A stretch of DNA of 64,000 nucleotides from Trichostrongylus colubriformis (GCA_963978905.1 OZ022256.1:35822001-35886000), one strand, 5' to 3'. Shown: positions 22,801 through 32,960, numbered from the stretch's first letter. The notes: generated from the letters alone by a model not told the origin. Made by a program: numbers and translations.

Positions 22801-25800
22801 CCCAAATTTTCCTGTAAACCTTTAGCACATGGATGCATTAGTCCGTTTCTAATAGTTCCTCGACATTTTGAAAGCCATCCTTTATTGAAATTGCGCAACT
22901 AGCTTCCATTCAAATTCTCACCAGTAGCGACAACTCATTTCGATTTTTGCTGTTTTACCCCTCTGATGGTCTGGGGCCAAACCGCTAGCACGAGTTTCCC
23001 TTTCAATTACTTTTTACTTTTTTCGGTTTATCCTGTTCAGAGTATTCAATTAGATCTGATTCTTCAGGATTTTCCGCTGTAGTAATTGCTTGCTGCTTAT
23101 CTGGGTTCGCTGGAATATACTTCGAGAAAATCCTGAAAGACTCAACACCAGTATCTTTATGGATGCGCAACGTGCAGATGTGTGTCTTTGCCATCCCATC
23201 GTCTTTTGCTGGTGTAATGTGGCAGGTACGTTGAGAGCTTTCTTGCTGTGCTATTTTGTCAGCTGAAACCAGACAGGTTGCCCCCAGTTTTAGGTCTTGA
23301 AGGAACCGGAAGGGGCCAGAAGAAAGAGGAGGATGCAAAGAAATGATCATTTCGTAACGAAAATTCAGGGTTAAAAGCGGTAATCCGTGGGAAAAAATGA
23401 TATATACCTGGATACAAAAGCGCCGACACTGTGGTGCGTGTTCGCATCGCACTCACATCACTTCGAACTGCACACTTTCCGAGTTGTCCGCTGTAGTAAT
23501 GTCCTTTGCTGTCTCGTAGAGTGTATTTCATTCATCCGTGTTGATGTAAAATAAGTGAAACAACACACAGCAACAAACAAGCACATTCGCCGTTTTGGCA
23601 AGGTGTCGTGTTGCATTGCGGCAACTACGAGTCACCGTAATCCCATACCGTGAACCAAAATTGTCCTTCTCCCGGTGTCTTAAAGGCACACCACGCGATA
23701 ATCACATTAGTGTTTTACTTTCTTGGGGGAAGTAGGTCCTTAGATAGGTGGCCAGGTTGCACCCTTGTCGCGGCTCTGTAGCGCATCCTCGCGGCGATAA
23801 TCGCGCTCAACCCGAGCCGAGTTGAGCCCATCGAGCCGAATCACTCCTGGCCTTAGACGAACAAATTTCCAACGTGGCTCTCACGTGGAGAAGGAAACTT
23901 GCGATAAGACAAGATAAGGCGGCGATATCAATAGCGAAGGCAGCTGCAACAGGGGAGAACAGGTGATACCGTAGCATTTTGCGCGATATCATCGGGCAAA
24001 AGCTCTTCTACAATCTCCAATACTCGTATGAGGACTGACTACAGGGGGTTCTATTTTTGGTGGATGTGAAGGGATTTGGTTCATTTTTCTTCACTGGTGG
24101 ATGAAGCAGGGCCTTTACGTCCAGTAATACGCACGATAACTCTCACAATTTATCGCGTGGTGTGCCTTTAATCAAATTACCGCGCGTGCGTTTTGATGTG
24201 CCCTTTTGTCCTTTTTATTTCGGGTTTCATTCGGCCACAGCTAATCCGGATGAATTCCGATTTTAAAGACAGTGTTTGGGATAATGTGGTTGACAGAGAA
24301 TCCCATAAGGGGGCATTGCGTGAATAACTACGGGTCTGGAAGGCCTATGCAAGGCGAAATCCCCCGCGGAAGGCGCCCCCCTTGAGCTGTGGCGGAGGCG
24401 GTCTCGTTAGGGCAAGCCGCCTTGGTTTAGGGCAGCCCGCCTCCAGGCGACGTGATTAGTGGTTCGTCACGGTGAGGTTGGTCAAGGAGATCGGCAGGAT
24501 TGAAAGTATCGCAGCGCGCTTTCTCACTTTTAGGGTGAAGCTCACCACATGAAAATAGATGCTGTCGCATTTCCGAACATCCATTCATGTTTACGTCTAG
24601 GTGATGCCAATGAAAAACCTATGCGGACTACCCGCGTCATGACGGAAAGGTCGTCCGCGCCTAAAACCAACGGTGGGAAGAGGTCCTATTTCTCGAGTTT
24701 TTGGCCATTTCCAGCCGTTTTTTCTCCACCGTCCTGTTACTAGCCATCTCGGCTTTCATATTCACTACTTGTTTAACTTTTCGTCCGGATTTTCCCGAAA
24801 ACTGCCTTTAAGATCGTGAAACATTACAATTCAATGGGGGAATGATCACTGCGTTAGAATGAGACGGTGAAGATTTGTAAAAATTTTCCTCCATTCCGAC
24901 GCAGGTGTGAATGATTCTTGGGCGAAGCAAGTACCACTAGTTATCGCTTTGTGGAGGCTTTCATGTACCTGACCAATATGTACATATAATAATACCAGTT
25001 GGCTAGCGTACACTGCTGTACGCGAAACCCCATATGCGTCAGTAGGTCGATCGAAATTGTTCTTTTTCTTGAGGACAGAGTATTTCACTGCACGTCTGCC
25101 CTTTGTGGGAGGAACTTAACTTGGTGCATGGGTGCTCCAAGCTCCGCTCACCACTAAAAATGCTCCACCCACTCTTCCCAAGATTCTTTCTCGACCTTCA
25201 GAAACTCATCGCTGGTCTAAATTCACCTTCTCCCTATGTTTGGGGCACATTCGAACCCAAATGCAAACGGGCTGAAAACGGAACATTCCAGTGCACGCCC
25301 CGCCCACCGTGTGCGGAGTGTATTTTGGTCCATGCGTGCTCTTTACTTCCTTTCCAATGCCCCACCCATACCACACTTGTCCCCATCTCCACAGGTCGTT
25401 CTTTATGTAATGCCAAAGCTCCGCCCATCACCAAAACGCTCCGCCCACTGTCCCCAGAATTCTTTCTTGCCCTTCAGAAACTCATCGCTGACCGAACTCC
25501 ATCTTCTCCCTACGTCTGGGACACCTTCGAACCCAATCAACAATTTTCGGGCTGAGAGCGGAACATTCCAGTGCACTCCCCGCCCACCATGTGCGGAGCT
25601 TGATTTGGTCTTTGTGTGGTCTTTACTTCCTGATCCATGCCATACCCATACGCACTTGTTCTCATCCCCACGTGTCGTTTTCATGTAATACCTAACTTCG
25701 TGACTGACGGAGGGACGGACAAAGAGACGGAAGGCGAATACTGTGAGAGGGCCATGGTAAACACTTGCGGTTCGTGTGATTTGCCGCAATGGCACACACG

Positions 25801-28054
25801 ACGCCTTGCCAAAAGGTTGAGTGTGAATTCACCGATTTTTTTTTATCATGAACACCTTTTCATATTCTTCCACTTATTCCTTTTCTCTTCTGTCCAGGTC
25901 CCTCCACATCATCTTTTCTTTGTTTGGATGCGGTGTGTCTACCACACATCGCAGATCCGCGTGGTGCTGATCAATACATTGTTCTTGAAGCAGTGACGTT
26001 GTTGAAAATTTTAGTTGTGATCAAAATCTAGCGATGGTAACTGCCCGTTACGTGTTATTTTATTTCGGATGTAAGTTATTTCGTATCGGCGGTATGCGTC
26101 GTCATCCAAGTAGGAAGACCCGCTTATGGCCCAAAGATCCCCTTCGACAGTTCTGAATCAAAAGTACGGCCGTAATGTAATCGAATAATATGTGTTGTCC
26201 CGATCTTCAGAAGAGGACTTGAGGTGCAGAAGGGATTCTCAAAAGCAACTATGTACATTCCAGGATGGAAAAGTGGTCATGGAAAATGGTTTACTTTACG
26301 GATTCGATTGGGTTGTGTGGTTGACGGTTATATGGTATTGTGTTGGTGGTGAGTGCGTTGTGATCTTCTTTGATTCTCTTTTCAGCTCTGATTAAATGAG
26401 TTCACCTGAGCGAGTGAATTCAATGCCATGTGTTCAGCGGAGTCAGTTTCTCTCCTTTCTTGAGGTCCTGAGTCTTGTTTCCCGTTTCATCAGTTTCAAC
26501 AAACCCTTGGGAGAGTATGAACTGGGATAATAGCATTCAACTTCAGTTGGGAAAAATAGGCATCATTTCTCTGGAGTCAACTCCCTTCTCTTCCCATTTT
26601 GATGCGATTGAGGAAGAGAGTCTGGGTGGACGTCCTTAATTAATCAGGAACTTGTACCTGAGCACGTTACGTCACCGGAAACGAGCGCAAATCAGGTCTT
26701 CGTGGGTCCCGCGATGATTAGGCGGTATTTGTACACAGAAGGTGAGACCTATTGGAGTAGGTCGATAGTGAATTTAAGTTTTGAGCTGACTTGAGAATAG
26801 ACTGCCTGTGGATAAATAATGCAAGATGATGGAATTTCTTCCACTTCTATTGAGTTGGTTTATAATATACGCATCATATTCACCAGTTTCGTTTACTTTT
26901 TTTCACTGTTACATTCATCCGACCTAGTACGCGCTGCAACTGTGTATAATATACTACCAGCGTATCAGGAGTCTTGCCGTGGAACAGCACAGATCCAGAT
27001 TGAAGAGGATTGAATGCCGATTTCGAGATCACATTGGTTAGGTTGTCACTTCTTCTCAAGAATATGAGAGAGCAGACCAGATGGTGGTCGGTTAGCGTGA
27101 GGTCAGGACTGTGCAATGGATGAGAAAAATGCTCATTGAAAGTCTTCGATTTCTTCCTGAATTTCTTCCAACAGGGTTGGGCATCACTATCGAAAAAAGG
27201 GCTCTGACGGAAAGGTGTAAACGGTGTACCAGCGGCTGAGAGACCGTACCCTGCTCATGGCTGATTCTGCCCACAACCTGGCCTTTAAAATTTCCCAAGC
27301 GGTAAATTCGAAAAAAAAAATTCGAAAAAAATGGACTCCAAGAACTCACAAAAATGGTATGAAGCCAAGCGAAGCAGTGAGTAGAACAAAAGGCAGTGTA
27401 GAGCGGGTATACGTAACGGCTGTGTAATAAGTTTTGATGCTTTGTTTAGAAAACTGTGTCATGACTCGAGGGCCTCGAAATTGGTTGGTATCATGATACT
27501 GTTAAGGAGAACACGCGTGCGCTCTACTCATAGCAATTCTTCAATGAGAAGTTGGGATTGTAACCATATGAGAACCTAAAGTCTTCCCTGTTGTTACGGA
27601 TAAAGTGAGGGAATGAGGGAAAATGAATTATGAAAAACAACGAAGCTCCCTTGAAACTGAAATCAGCTCTTGCTCGCACATTGACGACTGATTGATTTCG
27701 AAAAGTTATGTGGTGGCAGCGTCGCATAGCTCCGCATTTCGCTTATTTGCTCAGGCTTTTCTGAGATTTGATAGACTCCTGTGTTACGCCCCAGTTTCTT
27801 TTTAAAATTTTTGCATTTTAGGACTTTCCGTTGCCGTCTGCATCAAGTACGCAGACAACATAGCAAAGAATTTCGCCACGTCGGTTGCCATTATACTGGC
27901 AACTATCGGCTCGATGGTGTTTTTCGGTTTTCAGCCGTCAGCTATGTTCACATTGGGAGCAGCACTAGTCATATTTAGCATCTTTATGTATTCTTCATCA
28001 CATTCTATGGTGATGGCGTTTCGGCGAGTGGTGAAGTCCGAGCTGTTTGTATAG
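13871..28054 (+). CDS. SLC35A-type Golgi nucleotide-sugar transporter 1 (eight exons, complete)
   Basis: Exons: 13871-13932, 17177-17296, 17398-17536, 21901-21980, 22049-22146, 23068-23225, 26264-26348, 27822-28054. All joins keep frame and give 324 residues plus TAG, a normal length for SLC35A transporters (about 320-350). Landmarks: LLIR|YSRAREVEHMFLSTVAVFF near residues 17-40; LKVCVPAMVYIVQNNLFYIA about 74-93; AATFMITSQLKI; the diagnostic [12 protein letters not shown] about 179-190; DGKVVMENG; IKYADNIAKNFATS. Donors are GT and acceptors AG throughout, usually TTTCAG. The family exchanges UDP-galactose, UDP-GlcNAc or CMP-sialic acid for the nucleotide monophosphate across the Golgi membrane with ten membrane spans; nematodes lack sialic acid, so a UDP-sugar is more likely. 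Odd points: the usual TYQLKI is TSQLKI, and K.FATS has N in place of G. Start ATG 13871 is the first in its exon; the frame is open upstream, so an extra N-terminal exon is possible. Confidence 0.9.
14092..14164 (-). tRNA. tRNA-like gene in intron 1 of transporter 1 (anticodon position GGA; probably atypical or pseudogene)
   Basis: Read on the minus strand the 73 bases fold as a type I tRNA: acceptor GTGTCGG/CCGGCAC, TA at positions 8-9, D arm GTGT/GCAC with loop AATGGATTA, anticodon stem TATCC/GGATG with loop CCGGAAA, T arm GCGGG-TTCGAGT-CCCGT and discriminator C. A and B boxes are good. The loop has C instead of T at position 33 and would put GGA at 34-36 (Ser), but serine tRNAs need a long variable arm and this one has four bases. 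So it is a decayed or recoded copy rather than a confident tRNA-Ser. Confidence 0.7.
14287..14382. repeat. Perfect 44-base inverted repeat (hairpin)
   Basis: 14287-14330 and 14339-14382 are exact reverse complements separated by AAAACGGC. The arms are AT-rich apart from AACAGCAGTTATC near the loop. It lies in intron 1 of transporter 1 and would form a stable stem in the pre-mRNA. Confidence 0.95.
14428..14876. mobile_element. MITE, GAAGACACCGGAAGGGG family, copy in intron 1
   Basis: The left part (AGGAAGGGGCCCGCAACAAG, then ATGCAAAGAAATGACCATTT) matches 23286-23500; the right part (ATGCCAAGGCGTCAAATTGG to CCCCCTTCCGGTGTCTTCAA) matches 49446-49651 almost base for base. The right terminus is the inverse of the left end of the family, CTTGAAGACACCGGAAGGGG. 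Confidence 0.75.
15289..15450. mobile_element. MITE, CGGTCATACTCACCG family, copy 1
   Basis: Inverted ends of about 40 bases: CGGTCATACTCACCGCCGGC and GCCGGCACCGCAAAATGACC. The complete 162-base unit has a second copy at 57165-57330 with the same GACGCAGAGATACGCAG core. Small, with no coding content. Confidence 0.88.
15507..15786. repeat. Tandem pair of GC-periodic units (GCGATTCTGCG family)
   Basis: Two units (about 15507-15623 and 15657-15786) each start near TGCGATTCTGCG, pass through a GCGAAGTTGC core and end GCGACGCCGCAAA. Each unit is partly self-complementary. A third single unit is at 1080-1190. The 110-125 codon open frames seen on both strands here are by-products of the periodicity. 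Confidence 0.7.
15885..16444. mobile_element. MITE, TTTAAAGACAGCATTAGGGG family, copy 1
   Basis: Ends TTTAAAGACAGCATTAGGGG and CCCCTAATGCTGCCTTTAAA are inverted copies. The interior (GGCGAAATCCCGGTGAAAAA, TTTCTCGGGTTTTGGGCCAT) matches 24262-24811 throughout. Its right end overlaps the left end of the next MITE at 16439 by a shared TTTAAA, so the two abut without spacer. Confidence 0.85.
16439..16898. mobile_element. MITE, CCACGCGATAATC family, complete copy
   Basis: Left end TTTAAACCACGCGATAATCA, right end TGATTATCGCGTGGTGTGCC with an extra G shift, giving clear terminal inverted repeats. An internal inverted pair, GGTGCACCCTCACGGTGTTA against CACCGTGAGGGTGCACCGCG, makes much of the element foldable. 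Other copies: 7835-8245 and 23691-24170. Confidence 0.85.
18846..19435 (+). mobile_element. mariner-type relic in intron 3 of transporter 1
   Basis: Starts with a mariner-like end, TTAGGTCGGACAAAAAAGTT. Near 19302-19430 the plus frames retain the C-terminal part of a mariner transposase (TDHYFLALRSISQKRYIP, then a stretch aligned with the ..SSEDDVK.A..QFF.SK..EFY region). The DNA-binding half and both catalytic motifs HDNA and SPDLAP are not readable and I cannot find the right end. Confidence 0.55.
19776..21158. mobile_element. Foldback (long inverted repeat) element, copy 2, near-perfect palindrome
   Basis: Ends TATTGGGTTGAGGAATAAGT and the exact inverse at 21139-21158, flanked by TA. The 1383 bases form a hairpin centred at 20467 with an ACATCTG-like loop; the innermost arms give identical conceptual peptides on the two strands (20310-20510 plus, 20424-20624 minus). 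Each arm contains four GATAGAGC-spacer-GCTCTACA mini-palindromes at 19869, 20042, 20210 and 20359 (spacing 173, 168, 149) mirrored on the right arm. It sits in intron 3 of transporter 1, so transcription of the gene passes through both arms. No transposase; movement would depend on a Tc1/mariner-type enzyme elsewhere. Confidence 0.93.
23286..23691. mobile_element. MITE, GAAGACACCGGAAGGGG family, copy in intron 6
   Basis: Left end TCTTGAAGGAACCGGAAGGG and right end TTCTCCCGGTGTCTTAAAGG are inverted. The left half matches 14428-14592 (GATGCAAAGAAATGATCATT, ACACTTTCCGAGTTGTCCGC). The next MITE starts at its right terminus with no spacer. Confidence 0.75.
23691..24170. mobile_element. MITE, CCACGCGATAATC family, complete copy in intron 6
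   Basis: Terminal inverted repeats TAAAGGCACACCACGCGATA and TATCGCGTGGTGTGCCTTTA are perfect over 20 bases, the best-preserved ends of the three copies. Internal blocks correspond to 16439-16898 although the two halves are rearranged by inversion-like divergence. Confidence 0.85.
24262..24811. mobile_element. MITE, TTTAAAGACAG family, copy 2 in intron 6
   Basis: Left end TTTTAAAGACAGTGTTTGGG, right end CCCGAAAACTGCCTTTAAGA. Alignable along its length with 15885-16444, for example CAATGAAAAACCTATGCGGA and TTTCTCGAGTTTTTGGCCAT. Confidence 0.82.
25125..25690 (+). repeat. Tandem duplication, ~280-base unit, in intron 6
   Basis: Two successive units share GCTCCGC.CA.CACTAAAA-like starts (25141 and 25418), TCAGAAACTCATCGCTG, and GGAACATTCCAGTGCAC (25280 and 25560), giving a period of about 277-280. 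The overlapping open frames of about 150 codons in two frames repeat the same peptide blocks and are explained by the duplication. Confidence 0.85.
26880..27350 (-). mobile_element. mariner C-terminal relic in intron 7 of transporter 1
   Basis: On the minus strand a frame reads DSDAQP (for D.NA.P) then, about 30 residues later, HSPDLTLTDHHLVCSLIFL, the mariner SPDLAP.DYHLF.SL motif, followed by a weak match to the end of the transposase. No terminal repeats recognised. Strongly decayed. Confidence 0.6.
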
Positions 28055-28789
28055 GTGTCATTTGCTTGAATTTCTATTTGTTTTGCCCAAAAAATTATTT
28101 ATGCCCAAAATTATTTGCCTAGGTCCGCTTCTCAGTGAAAGTGTTAGTTTCCCCGGCCTCTTATTTTGGTTTGAGCATCTCAAATTATGTCTGAATTAGC
28201 TAATTTTGCGACATGATTCTCACACATGTTGTCTTTTGACTTCGTTCGAGCGAATTGTTGAAATTCCAGTATAATTCCGAGAGCTTCTCAAACGAGTGCA
28301 AAATTTCATAGGCGAATCCGATGAACGAGAGAGTCCTACCGCTTTACGGGTTTCTGCACAATAAGTTCTGTTAGAGTAATTGTTCGTTTAAGCTATGATT
28401 GTTTTAAGAGTGGTAGTGAAAACCAATTTTGTTGCCTGCGGAAGGCAGCGGTATTTTGAGCGTGCGGGTGGAGTGACAGCAGGCGTTGCGCGCCCCTCAT
28501 TGGTAGATTCTACACGAGAATCGCTTCTCATAAGTGATTTCCTACTGGGCAGTGAGTTATGGTTTTGGGAAGCAGTGTTAATTTACGTGTGTGACTCAAT
28601 GCCCGCAATCAATACAGATTCCCTGGTGTCTGGTAGGATGCGGCGTTTCTAGGCTTTGGATGGAAAGAAAATAGGCGAGTGTGATACTACCAACCGTTGT
28701 CTTCTATGGTGTTTCCAAATATCATTTGTCTGTGATACTGTTAATCTGTGATGGAAAGAGATATTGCCTTAACTACGATTACTTATGCC
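28055..28789. other. 3' flank of transporter 1
   Basis: Directly after the stop codon. No convincing AATAAA within 400 bases was seen, and no other feature. The duplicated phrase GCCCAAAAAATTATTTATGC/GCCCAAAATTATTTGCC at 28085-28120 is the only structure. Confidence 0.35.
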
Positions 28790-29537
28790 TACAGGGGGTG
28801 CCAAAAAAAAAAGTAATTTTGCCCACGGCTCACATCTGCCAATTTTACAAAACGTAGGGAAACGAAAGAGATAAAGGTATTGGGGCAAAACATTCCCGAA
28901 ATGTTCCTCTAAAAGCAGGAACAAGCTGTGGCTCCTCACGTTCATGTTCATAAAAATATGGAGGTTTCATTCGGCGCAGTCGAGCTTCGGAGTACCTACA
29001 TTTAAAAATTCGCTAAAAACAGTGGAGCCAAGCTCCGTGGTAGGTCTTTTGTGGGAAGCTTCCTGAGGGTTGGCCCTTCGGTTCTTGGAAGTCACAGAGC
29101 CCTTGCTGCTTGGACAGGCTGCTATGATCCAAAGTATCATTTTCATGCCTCAAATCCGCCTCCGGAGGGGTTTCAGTGGTAGGGGAACGTTTTGGCTCTT
29201 GGAAACGAAGGGCGCTGGGAACCTGGGAAAAACGCAATGTTAAAGAACGCCATCCGGTATGAATCCCCTTAGGTACCCAGGTTGAACGGACGTCAGTAAG
29301 GTTGTGAAAGAGGGCGAAGAAATTTCGGATTTTGCCCAGTTGAGGTGATACATCTTGTTCAGTCTTTCCTTGCTCCCGTTTCTGCTCGTGCAGGAGGCTG
29401 CCACGGAGTATAGTGATAGAGTTAGGTCTGCTCTTGATTCTGGGGATGAGAATACCTCAATAGAATTTACTGTAGTTTGGCTAAATGGGGTCGAAAGTGG
29501 AGGAGACAAAATTACTTTTTTTTTGGCACCCCCTGTA
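28790..29537 (-). mobile_element. Short IS630/Tc1-type element with TACAGGGGGTGCCA ends
   Basis: Inverted ends: TACAGGGGGTGCCAAAAAAA and its complement TTTTTTTGGCACCCCCTGTA, continuing to AGTAATTTTG on both sides (about 32 bases), starting and ending with TA. The 748-base interior encodes no intact protein; minus-strand frames of 70-90 codons could be remnants of a transposase but have no motif I can name. Non-autonomous. Confidence 0.85.
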
Positions 29538-29759
29538 TATTGTGATGTGATGTGATATCATATTGTAAATTGTATGCCGCATTTTTCAACTGTTTTGTCT
29601 GATGTTCTCAGATTCACAAAGTAAAGTTTTATAAATGGGATGTTTTCGAAGGCATCACAAGTACATGGTTAATAGATTTTCCAAACTTTATTTATTTCCG
29701 TTGTTTTTCGCAGTTTTTGTGAGAATCGCTTTATGAATTGTCTTTGTGCCAGTCGCTAA

Positions 29760-29778
29760 CGTGTGTGTGTGTGTGTGT
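29760..29778 (+). repeat. (GT)n microsatellite
   Basis: Nine consecutive GT dinucleotides ending in GTCG. Confidence 0.9.
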
Positions 29779-29825
29779 CGTTAAAACATAGTATCGCAGT
29801 GCGAAGTGTAACGTGCGTGCGAGAT

Positions 29826-29990
29826 AGGAGCAGGGTCAAGCGTGGCGTCGAGGAAGATTTCCAAGGAGTACGACCCTTCAAAAGGGGGCCTCCATACGAC
29901 CCCTTTTTCAGGCTGCGCTATTTCTGTGGTTTCTACTCAGTCAACGCGATTCATCAAGAAAGTTAAAAGCCCACGTAAAAAAGCAGGCCA
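29826..29990 (+). repeat. Dispersed repeat, GTCGAGGAAGATTTCC family
   Basis: Forward counterpart of the minus-strand copy at 642-890: GGCGTCGAGGAAGATTTCCA, TCCATACGACCCC, and CTCAGTCAACGCGATTCATC correspond in order. Confidence 0.6.
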
Positions 29991-30244
29991 AATTCGTGAT
30001 AAAGCAGGAAAAATAAGAATCTAACAAAATTCAGCACCAATATTCGTGAACGAATGGGTCGCCGACCATGGGTCATGTGCTCATCCTCTAATGGCCGAGG
30101 AGAAGTGTCAAAAGTCATGCAGGTTATGCGGCAGGAATAAAGGATGAGAGAAAAAGGATAAAAAAATTTAGAAACCAAAACGATGCCATGTATTGTGCTC
30201 CACTGCGTTGCGGTCTGGCAATGCAGTGCGGCGCGGCGATTTTG

Positions 30245-30560
30245 TGGGTTTACTGAAACTCCATTGTTCGAGGTACTGTAAACTGTTTCCTTATAATTTT
30301 TTTTCGATTAGTCTATTGGCCGCTTGGTTCCTCTAATGGCTGCGTAGTTCTCCATGAGGAAATACAGTCGAAGAGTTTTTTTTTTTTAATTTCGAAGTGT
30401 TTTAATTCAAATGGTCGTGACTTCCTCAAACTTAGCCTTATGAGCGCTAATTTGTTGTACGGGATCTGCGAGGCTGCCTCTTTCTATCGACTACTCAGAC
30501 TACACCATATCTTCAAGAAGAGAGATTTTAGTCTGAATGAAGCCAGTCGAGGGAATTTTT
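30245..30560 (+). repeat. Dispersed direct repeat, GCGAAGTACTGT / AATGGATGCGTAG family, unit 1
   Basis: Blocks TTCGAGGTACTGTAAACTGT, TTCCTCTAATGGCTGCGTAG, TTTCGAAGTGTTTTAATTCA, GGGATCTGCGAGGCTGCC and CCATATCTTCAAGAA occur in the same order at 32455-32730, and the second half again at 32760-32960. Confidence 0.7.
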
Positions 30561-30726
30561 TTTTCGAAGTGGCTAGATATTCGCATGAATCTTTGGAAAA
30601 AATGATCCATCGTGTCTGTCGTGCCTCCGGTACGCACATTTTGTTCTCAGAAGCCAACGAAAGGGTAGTTGGCCCGGCTTGCATCACTGTGGGATGCGCC
30701 ATGCATGAGGAGCTCATTCACCTTCT

Positions 30727-30990
30727 CTATGAATACAAACGCTTTCCTGTTTCGCATAGTGGCTCACTAGCACCAACAACGTGCCGCAATCGTAGAAAGA
30801 TATGAAAGAAGACAATATCAGCTGATTTGTCGTTTTCATACAATGTTTTTGAGTATTCATCCACGCTGTTTCCTTTGAATAGGTAATACTTCCCACGGTT
30901 AATCGGTGAATCTCGGAAGTCTCGGTGCACGTGGTCTCGGTGCCAGTGGACCACCGAAAGCGCTATGGCGTTGGCGCCATGCATGAGGTT
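30727..30990 (-). pseudogene. Possible astacin-type metalloprotease relic
   Basis: On the minus strand a frame gives DENLMHGANAIALSVVHWHR followed by DHVHRDFRD and, further on, NRGKYYLFKGNSVDEYSKTL and YENDKSADIV. Order and spacing recall the astacin family: HE..H..G..HE..R.DRD, then the ..N...G...F.K.........YDY.SIMHY region. The zinc-site glutamate and the SIMHY sequence are not intact, and the frame ends soon after, so at best this is a broken copy or a single eroded exon. The plus frame at 30600-30780 reads GCAMHEELIHLLYEYKRF, which also resembles the zinc site; both cannot be the same gene. Uncertain. Confidence 0.35.
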
Positions 30991-31767
30991 TTCATCGACG
31001 ATCCGTCAGCTTGAAGGATACTTTGTTCACGTGGTCGTCTTGGAATTGTGGACCCTGAATAAGGCATCAAGTATCGGCCTCGCATCACTGCATATGTTAT
31101 GCGCGTTTGATTGCAGAGGCTTGTCACCTAGCTCAAAAAATCCACAGCTCAAAAATTCAAGAGGACCGGAGGGTCAGCCTAGCCTTTCACTCTTTCTTTT
31201 GCGTTGTCTATGCGCTCTCGTCCCTACAATATCGTCTTAAGCACTCATATCGAGAATTTTATGCCTTACCTTGTATCCTGTTTGTGGGGCGCCGCTTCCT
31301 CTTCCTTCGGGTTTTTGAGTGGAGATTGACTTGAATATCAGGTTTGGATTCGAACCCAGTTATTCAGTCCTATCACATCTCCCCTTTACTCTTCGGACCC
31401 TCAGTCTGAGAAATTCCTTTGTCGCTACCTACCTCAACGATCACGACTCCCGTGCCAACTATGTACGGCCTTATATCGCAGGAGGCCGTACATGGTTGGG
31501 TCTTTAGGCGATTACCGTGCTCTGCACCATATTGAGGACTAGGACATGGTAGTCGTCTTGGGACCTAAATACATGCGGGCTTTCTGGTTGCACGCACTGC
31601 GTCGTCTGTCCTTATGATGCAAGTACACTGTCAATACACACCGAGTGTATCCAAGTCTGGGGTGGTCGATAACTGCGTACCGTTGGATATGCGTAAGAGT
31701 GGCAGCTCAGCACTTTCGAGGAAAAAGGTGGGCTGAAAGGTCAAACGTGTTTTGGGGAATCCTCAAA

Positions 31768-31978
31768 TTTAGGAGATACTTTATGGTCTTACACTGGGTT
31801 GGAGGAGGAATTTCATCTACCGACAGACGGTCACTAGAGGCCGGGATTAGCAGAGTAGCAGATACAACGGGAACAAAGAAGCAGAGACATCAGAGCCGTA
31901 CAGTGTGTATCAAAAGTAAAGGTTCACCCTATTTTTCGTCTATATCTCTAGAATAGACCATAAAGTATCTCCTAAATT
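31768..31978. repeat. Inverted repeat pair, AATTTAGGAGATACTTTATGG
   Basis: AATTTAGGAGATACTTTATG at 31768 and CATAAAGTATCTCCTAAATT ending at 31978 are reverse complements (about 24 bases), enclosing some 165 bases. Probably a small MITE; adjacent to the next element. Confidence 0.7.
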
Positions 31979-31984
31979 TTTACA

Positions 31985-32385
31985 TGTGATACCTGATGGG
32001 TGGGTGCCGCGATCAAACGCATCAGTGAAGCTGAAGACAGAGAATCGAAAAATTCTTACTTGTCTTTTTTTCGAAAATTAATGGGGTGTCCAAAAAGTAT
32101 AGGTTCACCTAGGATTTCGAACCTTTCCGACCAGAATTCACAACAACAACATCAACAATACCTGATATGGCATCGCAGAAAAAATCTCAGAAGAAAGGCA
32201 CCAACATTTGCCAAACAACAATTCTGCAACTTACTCCTTAATGAAAGCAAGGCAGGAAAGCTAAATGACCCTATACCTTTGGAACACCGTGATTTTGGAA
32301 AAGATTTAGAAATTTGCGTTCTTCTGTTTTTCGTTTCACTTATGCGTTTGATCGCGACAGCCATCAAGTACCACCGGTAAAAAAT
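31985..32385. mobile_element. Foldback MITE with CGCGATCAAACGCAT arms
   Basis: The left arm (ACCTGATGGGTGGGTGCCGC GATCAAACGCATCAGTGAAG) is inverted at the right (CACTTATGCGTTTGATCGCG, ACAGCCATCAAGTACCACCG), with similarity running about 110 bases into each side up to AGTATAGGTTCACCT / AGCTAAATGACCCTATACCT. Conceptual peptides from opposite strands share AIKRISE for this reason. Confidence 0.8.
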
Positions 32386-32454
32386 TGGAAGGGAATCGGT
32401 ATTGGTATCTCCCCCATACTAAATTTATACTAAACTTTTTTTTGAATACTTGGA

Positions 32455-32960
32455 ACTTTGCTGAGACTCCACCTTTCGAAGTACTGTCAACAGTTTTCTC
32501 GATAAATTTCTGAGACCTGTCTACTATTTGCCGCTTTGGTTTCCTAATGGATGCGTAGCTCTTGACATGGGTATCCAGTCGAGAAAAACTTTGTAAATTT
32601 TCGAAGTGTTTCACTTGAAGTGATCACAAGTTCCCCGTATGAGTGCGGCCTTGTTGTCCCGATTCTGCGGGGTCGCCGCTCTCGAACGACTATGTATCTC
32701 CTGAACAACATATCTCAGAAATGAATGGAGTTATTTCAAGGGGAGATGAAAGAAGTTGTTTCGAGGGAGGCCAATCGAGGACCTGTCGAGGAAGATTTCG
32801 AAAAATTTCTAGGTGTTTTACTTAAAGTGGTGGTAACTTCCGTCAAACTTATCCATATGAATGCGGTTTTGTTGACCGGAGTCTGCGAGCTTGCCGCTTT
32901 CGGATGATTACCTTAACTAAACCATATCTCCAAAATGAAAGAACTTTTATGAGGGACGCT
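32455..32960 (+). repeat. Dispersed direct repeat, units 2 and 3
   Basis: Unit 2 (32455-32730) and partial unit 3 (32760-32960) both contain TTTCGAA..TTT.....AGTGTTT.ACTT, TATGA.TGCG..TTGTTG and a GCCGCT.TCG... CCATATCTC..AAATGAA ending, matching 30245-30560. Tandem arrangement of the family. Confidence 0.65.

Noticed and set aside
23181..23225. Alternative donor GTGTCT after LWMRNVQM
   Set aside because: The CAG|GTACGT donor at 23225/23226 is stronger, keeps phase and gives a span similar in length to that of transporter 2.
23003..23531. Minus-strand frames of 149 and 90 codons
   Set aside because: The first is the antisense shadow of the [12 protein letters not shown] exon of transporter 1 plus MITE sequence; the second is MITE.
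26192..26263. Longer version of transporter 1 exon 7 starting at the CTTCAG acceptor near 26210
   Set aside because: Joining there hits a stop in phase 0; the TTCCAG acceptor before 26264 keeps frame and matches the paralogue.
30440..30805. Plus-strand 121-codon frame with MHEELIHLLYEY, a possible zinc site
   Set aside because: The spacing HEELIH departs from HE..H and there is no astacin context before or after it in this frame; the minus strand fits slightly better.
31338..31365. B-box-like GGTTTGGATTCGAACCCAG
   Set aside because: No A box or cloverleaf at the right distance on either strand.
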